Assembly: GCA_903642235.1 (NCBI GenBank)
Contig: CAHJWL010000003.1
Span: 310,001-374,000 of the forward strand
Direction of reading: 5' to 3'
Source of the DNA: Acidobacteriaceae bacterium
GTDB lineage: Bacteria; Acidobacteriota; Terriglobia; Terriglobales; Acidobacteriaceae
Length of the DNA: 64,000 nucleotides
Shown: one piece after another, positions 35,016 through 45,153 of the stretch
How the letters are laid out: every line of letters begins with the position of its first letter
Numbering within the stretch: the first letter of the stretch is position 1
Translations under genes and position numbers: made by a program
Notes under the pieces: model-generated
Databases searched by the model: none
Told to the model about the DNA's origin: nothing
The model's input: the letters and a program-made list of their open reading frames with translations, nothing else

Positions 35016-36083
35016 ATGCCCCACCTCAGCCCCTTTCTCACCTTCCTCCTGCTTAGCATTCTGAAGATCCTCGTCGTCTTCGTGCTCACACTGACCGCCG
35101 TCGCCTACACCGTCCTCCTCGAGCGCAAGGTCCTCGGCCGCATGCAGAACCGTTGGGGTCCCTCGCGCGTCGGACCCTTCGGCCTGCTGCAGCCGCTCGC
35201 CGACGGCATAAAGCTCTTCCTCAAGGAAGATCTGCTGCCGATCGCTGCTGAAAGACCGCTCTTTATCGCCGCTCCCATGATTGCGCTGGTCTGCGCCCTC
35301 GTCTCGATCTCGGTCGTCCCCTTCGGCGCCCCCTATCGCATCGCCGGCGTCGACATGTTCGACATCTCCGACATCAACATCGGTCTGCTCGTCATTCTCG
35401 GCATCACGTCGATCGGCGTCTACGGCATCGCGCTCTCCGGCTGGAGCTCGAACAATAAATTCGCTCTGCTCGGCAGCCTGCGCGCCACCTCGCAGATGAT
35501 CTCCTACGAACTAGCCCTCGGTCTCTCGCTCGTCGGCGTCGTCCTTCGTGCCGGTTCACTGCGCCTGCGTGACATCGTCGGCTCGCAGTCCGCGCACGGC
35601 CTGCTCTCCTGGAACGTCTTCGGCGGCTTCCAGACCATCGCCTTCGTCATTTACCTGCTCGCCGCCTACGCCGAGACCAACCGCGCCCCGTTCGACCTCC
35701 CCGAAGCCGAGTCCGAACTCGTCGCCGGCTACCACACCGAGTACTCCTCCATGAAGTTCGCCATGTTCTTCATGGCCGAGTACGCCAACATGATCACCGT
35801 GTCCTGCGTGGCGACGCTGCTCTTCTTCGGTGGCGCAACCAGCGCCTTTGGCCATACCTTCGACGGCTTCCTGAACAACGCCTTCTTTAACGCCGTCCTG
35901 CCCATCGTCTGGTTCGTCGCGAAGATCCTGTTCTTCCTGCTCCTATTCATCTGGGTCCGCGCCACCGTCCCGCGCTTCCGCTACGACCAGCTCATGGGCT
36001 TTGGCTGGAAGTTCCTTCTGCCGGTCGCGATGGCCAACATCCTCGTCACAGCCCTTGCCTACTCTCTGACCAGCAAGGTCTGA
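35016..36083 (+). CDS. nuoH: NADH-quinone oxidoreductase subunit H
   Basis: Membrane subunit at the quinone entry: LERKVLGRMQNRWGPSRVGPFGLLQPLADGIKL, AETNRAPFDLPEAESELVAGYHTEYSSMKF. About eight membrane spans, 355 residues. The 264 nt between nuoG and nuoH contains no gene I can support; GAGGAG lies 14 nt before ATG 35016. nuoI is expected next but an antisense Uma2 gene follows. Confidence 0.97.
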   Translation: MPHLSPFLTFLLLSILKILVVFVLTLTAVAYTVLLERKVLGRMQNRWGPSRVGPFGLLQPLADGIKLFLKEDLLPIAAERPLFIAAPMIALVCALVSISVVPFGAPYRIAGVDMFDISDINIGLLVILGITSIGVYGIALSGWSSNNKFALLGSLRATSQMISYELALGLSLVGVVLRAGSLRLRDIVGSQSAHGLLSWNVFGGFQTIAFVIYLLAAYAETNRAPFDLPEAESELVAGYHTEYSSMKFAMFFMAEYANMITVSCVATLLFFGGATSAFGHTFDGFLNNAFFNAVLPIVWFVAKILFFLLLFIWVRATVPRFRYDQLMGFGWKFLLPVAMANILVTALAYSLTSKV

Positions 36084-36116
36084 CCTGATCTCCGAATCAG
36101 CTCCATCGGGAGAGCC

Positions 36117-36653
36117 CTATCGCGGCTCATCGAGCGTGGCAAAGGTCTCCGCAACATCCAGGTAGATCGGCGAGTCCGGCAACTGCAGCCGATTCCCGGC
36201 GGCTGGCTTCATGCCAAAACGTGTATAGGTCGAGGCCGATCGATCACTCGGATCAAGAATCCAAAGGTTCTCCGCGCCCATCGCCACAAAGTCGTCCAGC
36301 CGCTTCATCACTCGTCCCGGCCGGTCCTCCGGCGAGAGGATCTCTAAGCACAAGAGCGGCGCCGTCACCCGCACCCGCTCTACCGGCTCCCCTCGTCGCA
36401 CCAGACAGATATCCGGCAGCCGCACCCGGCTCACCGATGTTCGCGTCCGGTACTCCGCGAGCACATCAATCCCCCACTCCGCCCGATGCAACAGGAACCA
36501 GTGGCTAATCATCGCTTGCAAAAAGCTGTGTTCCCATTCCCCCATGTTCTTCTCCTCAAGCACCCCATCGACAAATTCAAGATCCGGCTCGTAACTGGAT
36601 GAGAGGTACTCCTCTATCGAGATCAGGGGAGATTGAACATTTGCGGTCGCCAT
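36117..36653 (-). CDS. Uma2-family (DUF820) restriction-endonuclease-like protein
   Basis: A 178-residue PD-(D/E)xK-fold protein of the DUF820/Uma2 family: the EFVDGVLEEKNMGEWEHSFLQ start, RLPDICLVR (Asp) and LCLEILSPEDRPGRVMKR (Glu, then Arg/Lys) carry the presumed active site. ATG 36653 has AGGAGA upstream. It is on the opposite strand between nuoH and nuoJ, exactly where nuoI is normally found. Uma2 proteins are common in Acidobacteria and Cyanobacteria; their role is unknown. Confidence 0.85.
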   Translation of the reverse strand: MATANVQSPLISIEEYLSSSYEPDLEFVDGVLEEKNMGEWEHSFLQAMISHWFLLHRAEWGIDVLAEYRTRTSVSRVRLPDICLVRRGEPVERVRVTAPLLCLEILSPEDRPGRVMKRLDDFVAMGAENLWILDPSDRSASTYTRFGMKPAAGNRLQLPDSPIYLDVAETFATLDEPR

Positions 36654-36768
36654 GGCTGTCTCCTGCGTAATAGTATGCACTCGCTCCTGCCGTGGCTCAT
36701 CCTGCTTTACAATCGCTTGAGCAAACGAACATACGCACTCTGCGTCCCTCTGGAGAGCCTGGCAGCTC

Positions 36769-37275
36769 ATGCAACTCGCACTCTTCCTCATCTTCGGCGT
36801 GCTCGCTGTCGCTGGAGCGATTAACCTCCTTTTGCAGCGCCATCCCATCAACAGCGCCCTCTCGCTGGTCGTTGTCATGATGTCGCTCGCCGTCCTCTAC
36901 TTTTCGCTCGGCGCGGAGTTCCTCGCCGCCGCCCAGGTTATCGTCTACTCGGGCGCCATCATGGTGCTCTTCGTCTTCGTCATCATGCTGCTCAATGCCG
37001 GTGAAGAAGAGCGCACCACCGGCAGCAAGGCCGCCTACATCGCCGGCTTCCCCGGTGCCGCCGCCATCTTCTGCCTGCTCAGCTTCGTCTTCCTGTCGGA
37101 GCGCGGCAATCTCGGCTTCGCCCATCTCGGCGGCCATCTTAATGCCGCCGTCAGCAACATCTCCGAGATCAGCACCGTTCTCTTCCGCGATCTGCTGCTT
37201 CCCTTTGAAGTCACCAGCATCCTGATCCTCGTCGCCATCCTCGGCGCTGTCGTTCTCGCCCGGAAGGAGCAGTAG
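36769..37275 (+). CDS. nuoJ: NADH-quinone oxidoreductase subunit J
   Basis: Membrane subunit with five spans: FGVLAVAGAINLLLQRHPINSALSLVVVM, then AAQVIVYSGAIMVLFVFVIMLLNAG with the pi-bulge region of helix 3. 168 residues. ATG 36769 has CTGGAGAG 10 nt upstream. Because the Uma2 gene interrupts the operon in antisense, nuoJKLMN probably has its own promoter in 36654-36768. Confidence 0.96.
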   Translation: MQLALFLIFGVLAVAGAINLLLQRHPINSALSLVVVMMSLAVLYFSLGAEFLAAAQVIVYSGAIMVLFVFVIMLLNAGEEERTTGSKAAYIAGFPGAAAIFCLLSFVFLSERGNLGFAHLGGHLNAAVSNISEISTVLFRDLLLPFEVTSILILVAILGAVVLARKEQ

Positions 37276-37278
37276 CCG

Positions 37279-37590
37279 ATGATCCCAGCTGTTCCTATCG
37301 CCGGCTATCTGGTCCTCGCTGCCCTTCTCTTCTCGATCGGCGTCGGCGCCTTCCTCATTAAGCGCAACATCATCTCGATCTTCATGTCGATCGAGCTCAT
37401 GCTCAACGCCGTGAACCTCACTTTCGTCGCCTTCGCGCATATGTGGAACCGCGTGCAGGGACAGATCTTCGTCTTCTTCGTCATGGTCGTCGCCGCCGCA
37501 GAAGCCGCCGTCGGTCTCGCCATCATCATCGCCATCTTCCGCGCCCGCAAGACCCTCAACGTCGACCAAATCAACCTGATGAAGCTCTAA
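37279..37590 (+). CDS. nuoK: NADH-quinone oxidoreductase subunit K
   Basis: Three-span membrane subunit of 103 residues: [38 protein letters not shown] holds the conserved Glu of helix 2 and [19 protein letters not shown] the one of helix 3, part of the proton path. It begins 3 nt after nuoJ. Confidence 0.97.
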   Translation: MIPAVPIAGYLVLAALLFSIGVGAFLIKRNIISIFMSIELMLNAVNLTFVAFAHMWNRVQGQIFVFFVMVVAAAEAAVGLAIIIAIFRARKTLNVDQINLMKL

Positions 37591-37614
37591 CCAGGAGCTG
37601 CGAGACCCTAACTG

Positions 37615-39648
37615 ATGCCTGCCTCAACTCTCTGGTGGATTCCGCTTCTTCCCTTCACCGGCTTCCTCCTCAACGGAACGGTCGGCCGCCGGCTGCCCCG
37701 CAACGCCGTCACCGGCATCGCTCTGCTCTTCACCGCCATCCCGGCCGTTCTCGTCGCCTGGCTCTGGTCCACCATGCTCTCCGCCGACGCGCCCCTTGTT
37801 CTCACCGCTGTCAGCCGTCCCTGGATCGGCATCACCGGCTTTCAGGTCAACTTCGCCTTCGCCGTCGATCACCTCACCCTCATCCTGCTCGGCGTCATCA
37901 CCGGCGTCGGCTTCCTCATCCATCTCTACTCCGCCGGTTACATGGCGCATGAGGACGGCTACTGGCGCTTCTTCGCCTACCTCAACCTCTTCATGTTCTC
38001 CATGCTCGTCCTTGTCCTCTCGTCGAGCTTCCTTCTGCTCTTCGTCGGCTGGGAGGGTGTCGGTCTCGCCTCCTACCTGCTCATCGGCTTTTACTTCAAG
38101 AAGGACGCGGCCGCCAACTCCGGCAAGAAAGCCTTCGTCGTCAACCGTATCGGCGACTTCGGCTTTCTTCTCGCCATGTTCCTTCTGATCGCCCACTTCG
38201 GCTCACTCGATTTCGCCACCGTCTTCCCCGCCATCGCCCGAAGCTCCCAGCACGGCGGCTTCCTCACCGCCATCGCGCTTCTGCTCGTCGTCGGCGCCGC
38301 CGGCAAGTCCGCCCAGATCCCGCTCTACGTCTGGCTGCCGGACGCCATGGAAGGTCCCACCCCGGTCTCCGCCCTCATCCACGCGGCCACCATGGTCACC
38401 GCCGGCATCTACATGGTTGCCCGCGCGCACGTCCTCTTCGATCGCAGCCCCTTCGCCCTCGCCGTCGTCGCCATCATCGGCGCCGCCACCGCCCTCTTCG
38501 CCGCCTCCATCGGCCTCGTCCAGCACGACATCAAGCGCGTCCTCGCCTACTCCACCGTCTCGCAGCTCGGCTACATGTTCCTCGCCTGCGGTGTCGCCGC
38601 CTACTCCGCCGCCGTCTTCCATCTGCTCACCCACGCCTTCTTCAAGGCCCTGCTCTTTCTCGCCGCCGGCTCCGTCATCCATGCCCTCTCAGGCGAGCAG
38701 GACATGCGCCTCATGGGCGGGTTGCGCACGCGCATTCCCATCACCTTCTGGACCATGACCGCCGGTGTCGTCGCCATCGCCGGCATCCCGCCCTTCGCCG
38801 GCTTCTTCTCCAAAGACGAGATCCTCTACCAGACCTTCTCGAGCCCCAACCCGCTCGGCAAACTGCTCTGGCTGGTCGGCCTCGTCACCGCCGGCATGAC
38901 CTCCTTCTACATGTTCCGGCTCTGGTTCAAAACCTTCTTCGGCCCGGAAAGGTTTGAAGCTCGTTTCGACGAGCACACCCTCGGCCAGCCCCACGCCGAC
39001 GCTCACCCCGGCGCCGACGAGCACGACGAAGCTCAGGTTGCGTCACACCACGGCGTGCACGAGTCCCCCTGGGGCATGCTCGGCCCCCTGGTCCTCCTCG
39101 GCCTCCTCTCCGTCATTGGCGGCTGGGTCGGCATCCCCGCAGCCCTGGGCGGCCACAATGAGATCGAGCACTTTCTCGACCCCGTCTTCGCCTCCACCGC
39201 CGTCGCCGGCAGCGCTCTCAACGCCGACAACGCCTCCCACGCCACCGAGCTCGGCCTCGCCGCCATCTCCACCCTCGTTGCTCTCGCCGGATTCGGTACT
39301 GCCTACCTCTTCTACTACCGCAAGCCCGGCACCGCCGCCGCTCTCGCCCGCCGCGCCCCCGCCTTCTACCGTGTCATCGAAAACAAGTTCTATATCGACG
39401 AGCTCTACAGCTTCGCCATCGTCACCCCGCTGCTCGCCTTCTCCCGCCTCTTCCTCGGCCTCTTCTTCGACAAGGGCCTGGTCGGCGGCTTCGGCGCTGG
39501 CGCGGGAGCCGGCACTCGCGGCCTCAGCGATCTCACCCGTCGCATCCAGTCCGGAAACATTCGCTCCTACGCCGGCTGGCTCGCCCTCGGCGCCGCCGCC
39601 GTTATCGCCGTCATGCTCTTTGGCCGATCTCTTCTGCTGCTCCACTAG
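37615..39648 (+). CDS. nuoL: NADH-quinone oxidoreductase subunit L
   Basis: Antiporter-like distal subunit of 677 residues with the MRP/Nuo L core: SSSFLLLFVGWEGVGLASYLLIGFY, KSAQIPLYVWLPDAMEGPTPVSALIHAATMVTAG and HDIKRVLAYSTVSQLGYM. A His/Asp-rich loop (about residues 455-485) precedes the C-terminal lateral helix region. It carries one proton channel and the long amphipathic helix that braces NuoM and NuoN. Confidence 0.97.
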   Translation: MPASTLWWIPLLPFTGFLLNGTVGRRLPRNAVTGIALLFTAIPAVLVAWLWSTMLSADAPLVLTAVSRPWIGITGFQVNFAFAVDHLTLILLGVITGVGFLIHLYSAGYMAHEDGYWRFFAYLNLFMFSMLVLVLSSSFLLLFVGWEGVGLASYLLIGFYFKKDAAANSGKKAFVVNRIGDFGFLLAMFLLIAHFGSLDFATVFPAIARSSQHGGFLTAIALLLVVGAAGKSAQIPLYVWLPDAMEGPTPVSALIHAATMVTAGIYMVARAHVLFDRSPFALAVVAIIGAATALFAASIGLVQHDIKRVLAYSTVSQLGYMFLACGVAAYSAAVFHLLTHAFFKALLFLAAGSVIHALSGEQDMRLMGGLRTRIPITFWTMTAGVVAIAGIPPFAGFFSKDEILYQTFSSPNPLGKLLWLVGLVTAGMTSFYMFRLWFKTFFGPERFEARFDEHTLGQPHADAHPGADEHDEAQVASHHGVHESPWGMLGPLVLLGLLSVIGGWVGIPAALGGHNEIEHFLDPVFASTAVAGSALNADNASHATELGLAAISTLVALAGFGTAYLFYYRKPGTAAALARRAPAFYRVIENKFYIDELYSFAIVTPLLAFSRLFLGLFFDKGLVGGFGAGAGAGTRGLSDLTRRIQSGNIRSYAGWLALGAAAVIAVMLFGRSLLLLH

Positions 39649-39672
39649 CACCCTGGACGCCCTGAACCCAAA

Positions 39673-41259
39673 ATGAATCTAGACCACGCCATCCTGCCGC
39701 TCATCCTCTTCACCCCGCTCGTCGGCGCGCTCGTCCTCGCCGTCCTGCCAGACCGCGGCCGCACCCAGCAGTGGGGCGCCCTCGCCGTCACGCTCCTCAC
39801 CTTCCTCTTCACCCTGCACCTCCCCGCGCGCTTTGACTTCTCGACGACGCACCCCGCCTTCCAGTTTGAAACCAACATCGCCTGGATCGCCTCTCCCGCC
39901 ATCCGCTTCCACCTCGGCGCCGACGGCCTGTCCATGGGTCTCGTCGTCCTCTCCGGCCTGCTCGCCCCGCTCGGCGTCCTCGCCAGCTGGAACACGATCG
40001 TCGACCGCCGCAAGACCTTCTACGTCCTCTTCCTGCTCCAGCAGATCGCCATGCTCGGCGTCTTTACCGCCCTCGATCTCTTCCTCTACTACGGCTTCTG
40101 GGAGCTCTCCCTCGTTCCCATGACGCTCCTGATCGCCACCTTCGGCCGCACCCACAACCGTCGTCGCGCCGCCATCAAATACTTCCTCTACACCTTCATC
40201 CCCTCCGCCATCCTGCTCGTCGGCGTGCTCTGGCTCTACGTCCGCACCGGCACCTTCGATATGCCCATCCTCGCCCGCCTCGCCGAGCAGCACAGCATCT
40301 CCAACAACTCCTCCGCCCTTTGGCTCGCCTCGCTCGCCTTCCTTCTCGCCTTCGCCGTCAAGGTCCCCATCTTCCCGCTCCACGGCTGGCTCGCTGACGC
40401 CATCACCGAGGCCCCCACCGCTGCCGTCATGGTCCTCACCGGCAAGCTCGGCCTCTACTCCATCCTTCGCTTCTCCTTTGGCATCTTCCCGGAGCAGTCC
40501 CGCCACATCGCCCCGCTGATGATCGCCCTCGGCGCCATCGGCATCGTCTACGGCGCCCTCCTCGCCCTCGTCCAGAACGATCTCAAGCGCTTCGCCGCCT
40601 TTGCCACCCTCGGCGCGCTCTCCTTCATCACCCTCGGCGCCTTCTCCTTTACCATCTCCGGCCTCGATGGCGCCATCTTCCACATCGTCAGCGAAAGCCT
40701 CTCCGGCGCCGCCCTCTTCCTTCTGCTCGGCTTCCTCTACGAGCGTTACGGCAGCTATGACATGCGCGACTTCGGCGGTCTTGCCGCCCGCCTCCCCTGG
40801 ATGGTCACCTTCTTCGTCCTCATGGGCCTCTCCGTCGTCGGTCTGCCCATGCTCAACAACTTCGTCGGCGAGTTCCTCATCCTCTCCGGAGCCATGAAGT
40901 CCGTCTTCGCCCACCACCTCTTCTGGACGGTTGTCGCCACCACCGGCGTCATCCTGTCGGCCGGGTACATGCTCTCCATGATCCAGCGCGTCTTTTACGG
41001 CGATCTCGGCTTTCGTCCGGCAGAGGTCGATGCACCCGACCTCGTCGTCCGCGAGCACCTCGCCCTATGGCCCCTCGCCGCCACCTTCCTCCTCCTCGGC
41101 TTGGCCTCTCCCGGACTCATGCGCTCCATCGACCCCGTCGGCGTTCATCTCGCCCGCTCCCTGCCCCAGCCGCAGCCCGCCGTCTCCGGCGCAGAGAGCA
41201 CCGCCGCCCTCACCTCGCCGGCAACGGTCCCCAGCACCACAGACGGAGGCCAACGCTAG
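39673..41259 (+). CDS. nuoM: NADH-quinone oxidoreductase subunit M
   Basis: Antiporter-like subunit, 528 residues: [58 protein letters not shown], and [18 protein letters not shown]. One of three homologous proton-pumping subunits. It overlaps nuoN by 1 nt (TAGTG). Confidence 0.97.
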   Translation: MNLDHAILPLILFTPLVGALVLAVLPDRGRTQQWGALAVTLLTFLFTLHLPARFDFSTTHPAFQFETNIAWIASPAIRFHLGADGLSMGLVVLSGLLAPLGVLASWNTIVDRRKTFYVLFLLQQIAMLGVFTALDLFLYYGFWELSLVPMTLLIATFGRTHNRRRAAIKYFLYTFIPSAILLVGVLWLYVRTGTFDMPILARLAEQHSISNNSSALWLASLAFLLAFAVKVPIFPLHGWLADAITEAPTAAVMVLTGKLGLYSILRFSFGIFPEQSRHIAPLMIALGAIGIVYGALLALVQNDLKRFAAFATLGALSFITLGAFSFTISGLDGAIFHIVSESLSGAALFLLLGFLYERYGSYDMRDFGGLAARLPWMVTFFVLMGLSVVGLPMLNNFVGEFLILSGAMKSVFAHHLFWTVVATTGVILSAGYMLSMIQRVFYGDLGFRPAEVDAPDLVVREHLALWPLAATFLLLGLASPGLMRSIDPVGVHLARSLPQPQPAVSGAESTAALTSPATVPSTTDGGQR

Positions 41260-42833
41260 TGCTCTCGCCCAACATCCTCGTCCTCCTTCCAGAGATCGTC
41301 CTCACCGCCGTCGGCGTCCTCATCATGCTCGCCGAGCCCATCCTCCCCGCCGCCAGCTCACGCAAGCCGCTCGGCTGGCTCGCCATCGCCGGCACCATAC
41401 TTGCCGCCGCCGGCAGCTGGTACCAGCTCCAGTTCGGCATCCTGCACGGCTTCTACAACACCATTCAGGCCGACAGCTTCTCCGTATTCTTCCATCTGCT
41501 CATCGCCGCCGTCGTCCTCGTCACCCTGCTCGGCTCGCTGGACTACTTCGACGGCCACGGCACCTTCTCCGGCGAGTACTACGCCCTCACCCTCTTCGGC
41601 GCCGTCGGCATGATGCTCATGACCAGCTCGGTTGAGCTCCTCATGGTCTTTATCGGCCTCGAGATCTCGTCGATCAGCACCTACATCATGGCCGGCTTCC
41701 GCAAGGGCCAGGCCACCGCATCCGAGAGCTCCATCAAGTACTTCCTGCTCGGCAGCTTCGCCACCGCCTTCTTCCTCTACGGCATTGCCCTCGTCTTCGG
41801 TGCCACCGGCTCGACCAACCTCCTCGCCATCGCCCACGGCGTCGCCGTTACCCACACCCCCACTCTCGCTTTCCTCGCCGTTGCCATGATCCTCGTCGGC
41901 CTCGGCTTCAAGGTCTCCGCCGCCCCTTTTCATGTCTGGACGCCCGACGTCTACCAGGGCGCACCCTCGCCCGTCGTCGGCATGATGTCCACCGCCCCCA
42001 AGGCCGCCACCTTCGCCGTCCTCCTCCGCATCCTCTTCGGCGGCTTCCCCGTCATGGAGCACCGCTGGGCCGCCCTCATCTGGATCATCGCCGTTCTCTC
42101 CATGTGCATCGGGAACCTCGGCGCCCTTCTGCAGCGCGATGTCAAGCGCATGCTCGCCTACTCCTCCATCGCCCACGCCGGCTACCTGCTCGTCGCCTTC
42201 ACCGCTTTCCCTGCTGACGGCATCGCCGCTGCCTGCTTCTACACCGCTGCTTACGCCGCCATGAACGTCGGTGCTTTTGCCGTCATCACCCAGCTCACCG
42301 GCTACGACGAGACCGCACGCACCCTCGAAGACTTCACCGGCATGGCCGCAAAGCGCCCGGTCCTCACCGCCCTGCTGGCCTTCTTCCTGCTCTCACTGAT
42401 CGGCATCCCGTTCACCGGCGGCTTCTTCGGCAAGTTTTACGTCTTCACCGCCGCCCTTCACGCCGGCAACGTCTGGCTCGCCGTCATAGGTCTCCTGAAC
42501 TCCGGCATCGCCTGCTTCTACTACCTGCGCCTGCTCGCCGCCATGTACGCCCGCCCCGCCCAGCAACGCATTGCTGAAACCCCTACACCCAGTGTCACCG
42601 CTTCCTCCGGACGCCCGCTCGTGTCTGGTAGCTTCGTTGCCGTTCCCGGGGTACCAGTCCCGGCTGCCATCGGCCTTGGCCTCGCAGCCCTGGCCACCCT
42701 CGTCCTTGGAATCCTGCCCGGCGGAACTCTCAGCCTCGCCCAGTCCGCAAGCGCGCAGAACCAGTCAGACGTCTGCCAGCAGAACCCCACACCCTGTGCC
42801 GTCATGACAGCAAAAGAGCCAGACACGCACTAA
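41259..42833 (+). CDS. nuoN: NADH-quinone oxidoreductase subunit N
   Basis: GTG 41259, overlapping the nuoM stop, gives a normal 524-residue NuoN beginning [19 protein letters not shown]; the longer open frame upstream is the nuoM shadow. Signature blocks: [49 protein letters not shown] and [22 protein letters not shown] Ser/Thr-rich cytoplasmic loop (about residues 445-465) and a Cys-containing C-terminal tail are longer than usual. It closes the complex I locus. Confidence 0.96.
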   Translation: MLSPNILVLLPEIVLTAVGVLIMLAEPILPAASSRKPLGWLAIAGTILAAAGSWYQLQFGILHGFYNTIQADSFSVFFHLLIAAVVLVTLLGSLDYFDGHGTFSGEYYALTLFGAVGMMLMTSSVELLMVFIGLEISSISTYIMAGFRKGQATASESSIKYFLLGSFATAFFLYGIALVFGATGSTNLLAIAHGVAVTHTPTLAFLAVAMILVGLGFKVSAAPFHVWTPDVYQGAPSPVVGMMSTAPKAATFAVLLRILFGGFPVMEHRWAALIWIIAVLSMCIGNLGALLQRDVKRMLAYSSIAHAGYLLVAFTAFPADGIAAACFYTAAYAAMNVGAFAVITQLTGYDETARTLEDFTGMAAKRPVLTALLAFFLLSLIGIPFTGGFFGKFYVFTAALHAGNVWLAVIGLLNSGIACFYYLRLLAAMYARPAQQRIAETPTPSVTASSGRPLVSGSFVAVPGVPVPAAIGLGLAALATLVLGILPGGTLSLAQSASAQNQSDVCQQNPTPCAVMTAKEPDTH

Positions 42834-43030
42834 TGCAACCTGAAGTGAAAGGTCGGCGGATCTGACCTGAGACATCCGTCACCTGGGAACACCGCTCCTT
42901 TAACACAATTCGCACAGCGAGCGTTGGGAGAGGCTGCTCCACACCTCTCATCCAGGCAGATACGCGCGCCGCCTCTCCGCTACACTGCAGATCACACCAT
43001 CTTTCACCCTCTCCGTCCTGGAGCGATCTC

Positions 43031-44281
43031 TTGGCTCGATTTACCGGCCTTCTCGGCCTCGCCGTCTTCCTCGCTCTCGCCTACGCCTTCTCAACCGATC
43101 GCCGCGCCATCCGCTGGCGAACCGTTGCCTGGGGCCTCTCGCTGCAGGTCCTCTTCGCCTTCCTGGTTATCAAGTGGTCCTTCGGTCAGCGCCTTGTGCA
43201 CTCCGCTGGAGCGGCCATCACCTCTCTGCTCGCCCACTCGGTTGACGGCTCCTCGCTCGTCTTCGGCCCGCTCGGCACACCCGGCTCGCCCGTTGCCGTC
43301 CTCGCCTTCGCCGTCCTCCCGACGATCATCTTCGTCAGCGCCTTCTTTGCCGTTCTCTACCATATCGGCTTCATGCAGGTCGTCATTCGCGTCGTCGCCT
43401 GGATCATGTTCCGCACCATGGGCACCTCCGGGGCCGAGTCCACCAACGTCGCCGCCAGCATCTTCATGGGCCAGACGGAAGCCCCGCTCACCATCCGGCC
43501 GTTCCTGGCAGGTGCGACGCGCAGCGAACTGATGACCATCATGACCTCCGGCATGGCCCATGTCTCGGGCGGCATCATGGCCGCCTACATCTCCTTCGGC
43601 ATCAATGCCCAGGACCTCCTCTCCGCCGTCATCATGACCGCGCCCGGCACCATCCTCGTGGCCAAGATGCTCGTCCCCGAAACCGGCTCCCCCGCGACCG
43701 CCGGCACCGTCAACATGCCTCCTGACGAGCAGCACAGCGACGAGAACCTCCTCGGCGCCATCGCCCGCGGCACCATCGACGGCGGCAGGCTCGCCTTCAA
43801 TGTCGCGATCATGCTCATCAGCTTCCTTGCCCTCGTCGGCCTCGCCAACGCCATCATGCTCGGCGTCCATAACGGCCTCGGCGTCCACCATCTCGGCTCG
43901 CACGAGGTCTCCTTCCCTTCAAGCCTCAACTCCATCCTCGGCGTCATCGGAGCCCCCGTCGCCTGGCTCATCGGCATCCCCTGGCACGACGCCCACACGA
44001 TCGGTAACCTGCTCGGCACCCGCGCCGTCCTCAACGAGTTCATCGCCTTTACGGAGCTCGGCGCGCAGAAGTCCATCCTCGCCCCGCGAACCTTTTCGAT
44101 CGCCACCTTCGCCCTCTGCGGCTTTGCCAATCTCAGCTCCATCGGCATCCAGATCGGCGGCATCAGCGCCCTCATTCCCGCACGCCGCAACGACCTCGCC
44201 CGCCTAGGCTTCCGCGCCATGCTCGCCGGCACCATGGCCAACCTCATGAGCGCCTCCATCGTCAGCCTCCTGCTTCACTAG
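43031..44281 (+). CDS. Concentrative nucleoside transporter (NupC/CNT)
   Basis: 416 residues with about ten membrane spans: FVSAFFAVLYHIGFMQVVIRVVAW, ESTNVAASIFMGQTEAPLTIRPF (nucleoside and cation site), HVSGGIMAAYISFGI, and C-terminal ALCGFANLSSIGIQIGGI. TTG 43031 has TGGAGCG 7 nt upstream and is the only suitable start. It imports nucleosides with H+ or Na+. It follows the nuo locus after 197 nt that hold a TACACT -10-like box. Confidence 0.94.
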   Translation: MARFTGLLGLAVFLALAYAFSTDRRAIRWRTVAWGLSLQVLFAFLVIKWSFGQRLVHSAGAAITSLLAHSVDGSSLVFGPLGTPGSPVAVLAFAVLPTIIFVSAFFAVLYHIGFMQVVIRVVAWIMFRTMGTSGAESTNVAASIFMGQTEAPLTIRPFLAGATRSELMTIMTSGMAHVSGGIMAAYISFGINAQDLLSAVIMTAPGTILVAKMLVPETGSPATAGTVNMPPDEQHSDENLLGAIARGTIDGGRLAFNVAIMLISFLALVGLANAIMLGVHNGLGVHHLGSHEVSFPSSLNSILGVIGAPVAWLIGIPWHDAHTIGNLLGTRAVLNEFIAFTELGAQKSILAPRTFSIATFALCGFANLSSIGIQIGGISALIPARRNDLARLGFRAMLAGTMANLMSASIVSLLLH

Positions 44282-44305
44282 CATCCAATTGGTACGGAGC
44301 CCGCC

Positions 44306-44494
44306 ATGACACCTCGCCCCTCTCTCGTAACCATGCTCGCCGCAACCCTCGCCCTTATCGCGACCCTGCCGCTCGCCGGCTGCCTGATGGTCGGTGGCTA
44401 CAGCTCTCGAGGTGGCTGGTTTATCTGGCCCGGCAGCTTCGGCTTCCTCCTCGTGCTTCTGCTCCTCTTCTTGTTTCTCCGCGGCCGCAGATAA
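44306..44494 (+). CDS. Small lipoprotein
   Basis: A 62-residue precursor with a signal peptide and lipobox LPLAGC (Cys at about residue 26). The mature part is short and hydrophobic (a membrane-spanning run FGFLLVLLLLFLFLRGRR follows YSSRGGWFIWPG). So it would be lipid-anchored and also have a C-terminal membrane span. It is 24 nt after the nucleoside carrier stop. Function unknown. Confidence 0.65.
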   Translation: MTPRPSLVTMLAATLALIATLPLAGCLMVGGYSSRGGWFIWPGSFGFLLVLLLLFLFLRGRR

Positions 44495-44578
44495 CGTACC
44501 TCTTGCAAATGTTCAGAAGCGCCCTTTGGACATCAATTTTTGACAATCTTTGTTACTCTTCCCCTGGAGGAACTCTCC

Positions 44579-44821
44579 GTGAACGTCTCTCTCACTCCAG
44601 AACTCGAAAAGTTCGTTAGCGATACAGTCTCCACTGGTCGCTACAGTTCAGCATCCGAGGTCGTCCGAGCCAGCCTCCGCCAGATGGAAGAGGAAGAGCG
44701 CTGGAAGATGTATGCGAAAGCCAAGATCGCTAAAGGTATGGATGATATCGCTGCCGACCGGACCATCTCTAGCGAGCAGTTCTTGGCAGAGATCAAGGAG
44801 CGTAGGCGTAAGCGCGCGTGA
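44579..44821 (+). CDS. ParD-type antitoxin
   Basis: 80 residues: NVSLTPELEKFVSDTVSTGRYSSASEVVRASLRQMEEEER is the ribbon-helix-helix DNA-binding half of ParD/CC2985 antitoxins; the C-terminal part (DRTISSEQFLAEIKERRRKR) wraps the toxin. GTG 44579 is used because GGAGG lies 8 nt upstream. It overlaps the toxin gene by 4 nt. Confidence 0.88.
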   Translation: MNVSLTPELEKFVSDTVSTGRYSSASEVVRASLRQMEEEERWKMYAKAKIAKGMDDIAADRTISSEQFLAEIKERRRKRA

Positions 44822-45153
44822 ACTCCTATAAGCTCTCTGCTGAAGCTCGGATCGATTACTTCGCCGCTTCCGACTTCCTCGCCGAGTACAGCCCCCTCGC
44901 CGCACTCGCATGGGAAGACCGAATGTTGGCCGCTTTCAGTCGTTTGGCAGACTGGTCCCACTCTGGTCGCATCCGTCCGGAGTACGCCCCTGACTTTCTT
45001 CGCTTCTGGGCTGAAGGGGACTACCTTGTCGTCTATGATCCGTCCTCTAAGCCGCTTACTATAGTCGCGATCCTGCACGGCGCTCTGAACCTGACCGCCA
45101 TTCTTGCAGAACGCCTCGGCGAGGGTAAGCTGGAGGGTAATGAGTCCCCATAG
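44818..45153 (+). CDS. ParE/RelE-type toxin
   Basis: 111 residues: KLSAEARIDYFAASDFLAEYS and GRIRPEYAPDFLRFWAEGDYLVVYDPSSKPLTIVAILHG match the ParE toxin fold with the C-terminal VAILHGAL strand. GTG 44818 overlaps the antitoxin stop (GTGA). ParE inhibits DNA gyrase. The gene's last 14 nt overlap the start of the GH76 gene. Confidence 0.87.
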   Translation: MNSYKLSAEARIDYFAASDFLAEYSPLAALAWEDRMLAAFSRLADWSHSGRIRPEYAPDFLRFWAEGDYLVVYDPSSKPLTIVAILHGALNLTAILAERLGEGKLEGNESP

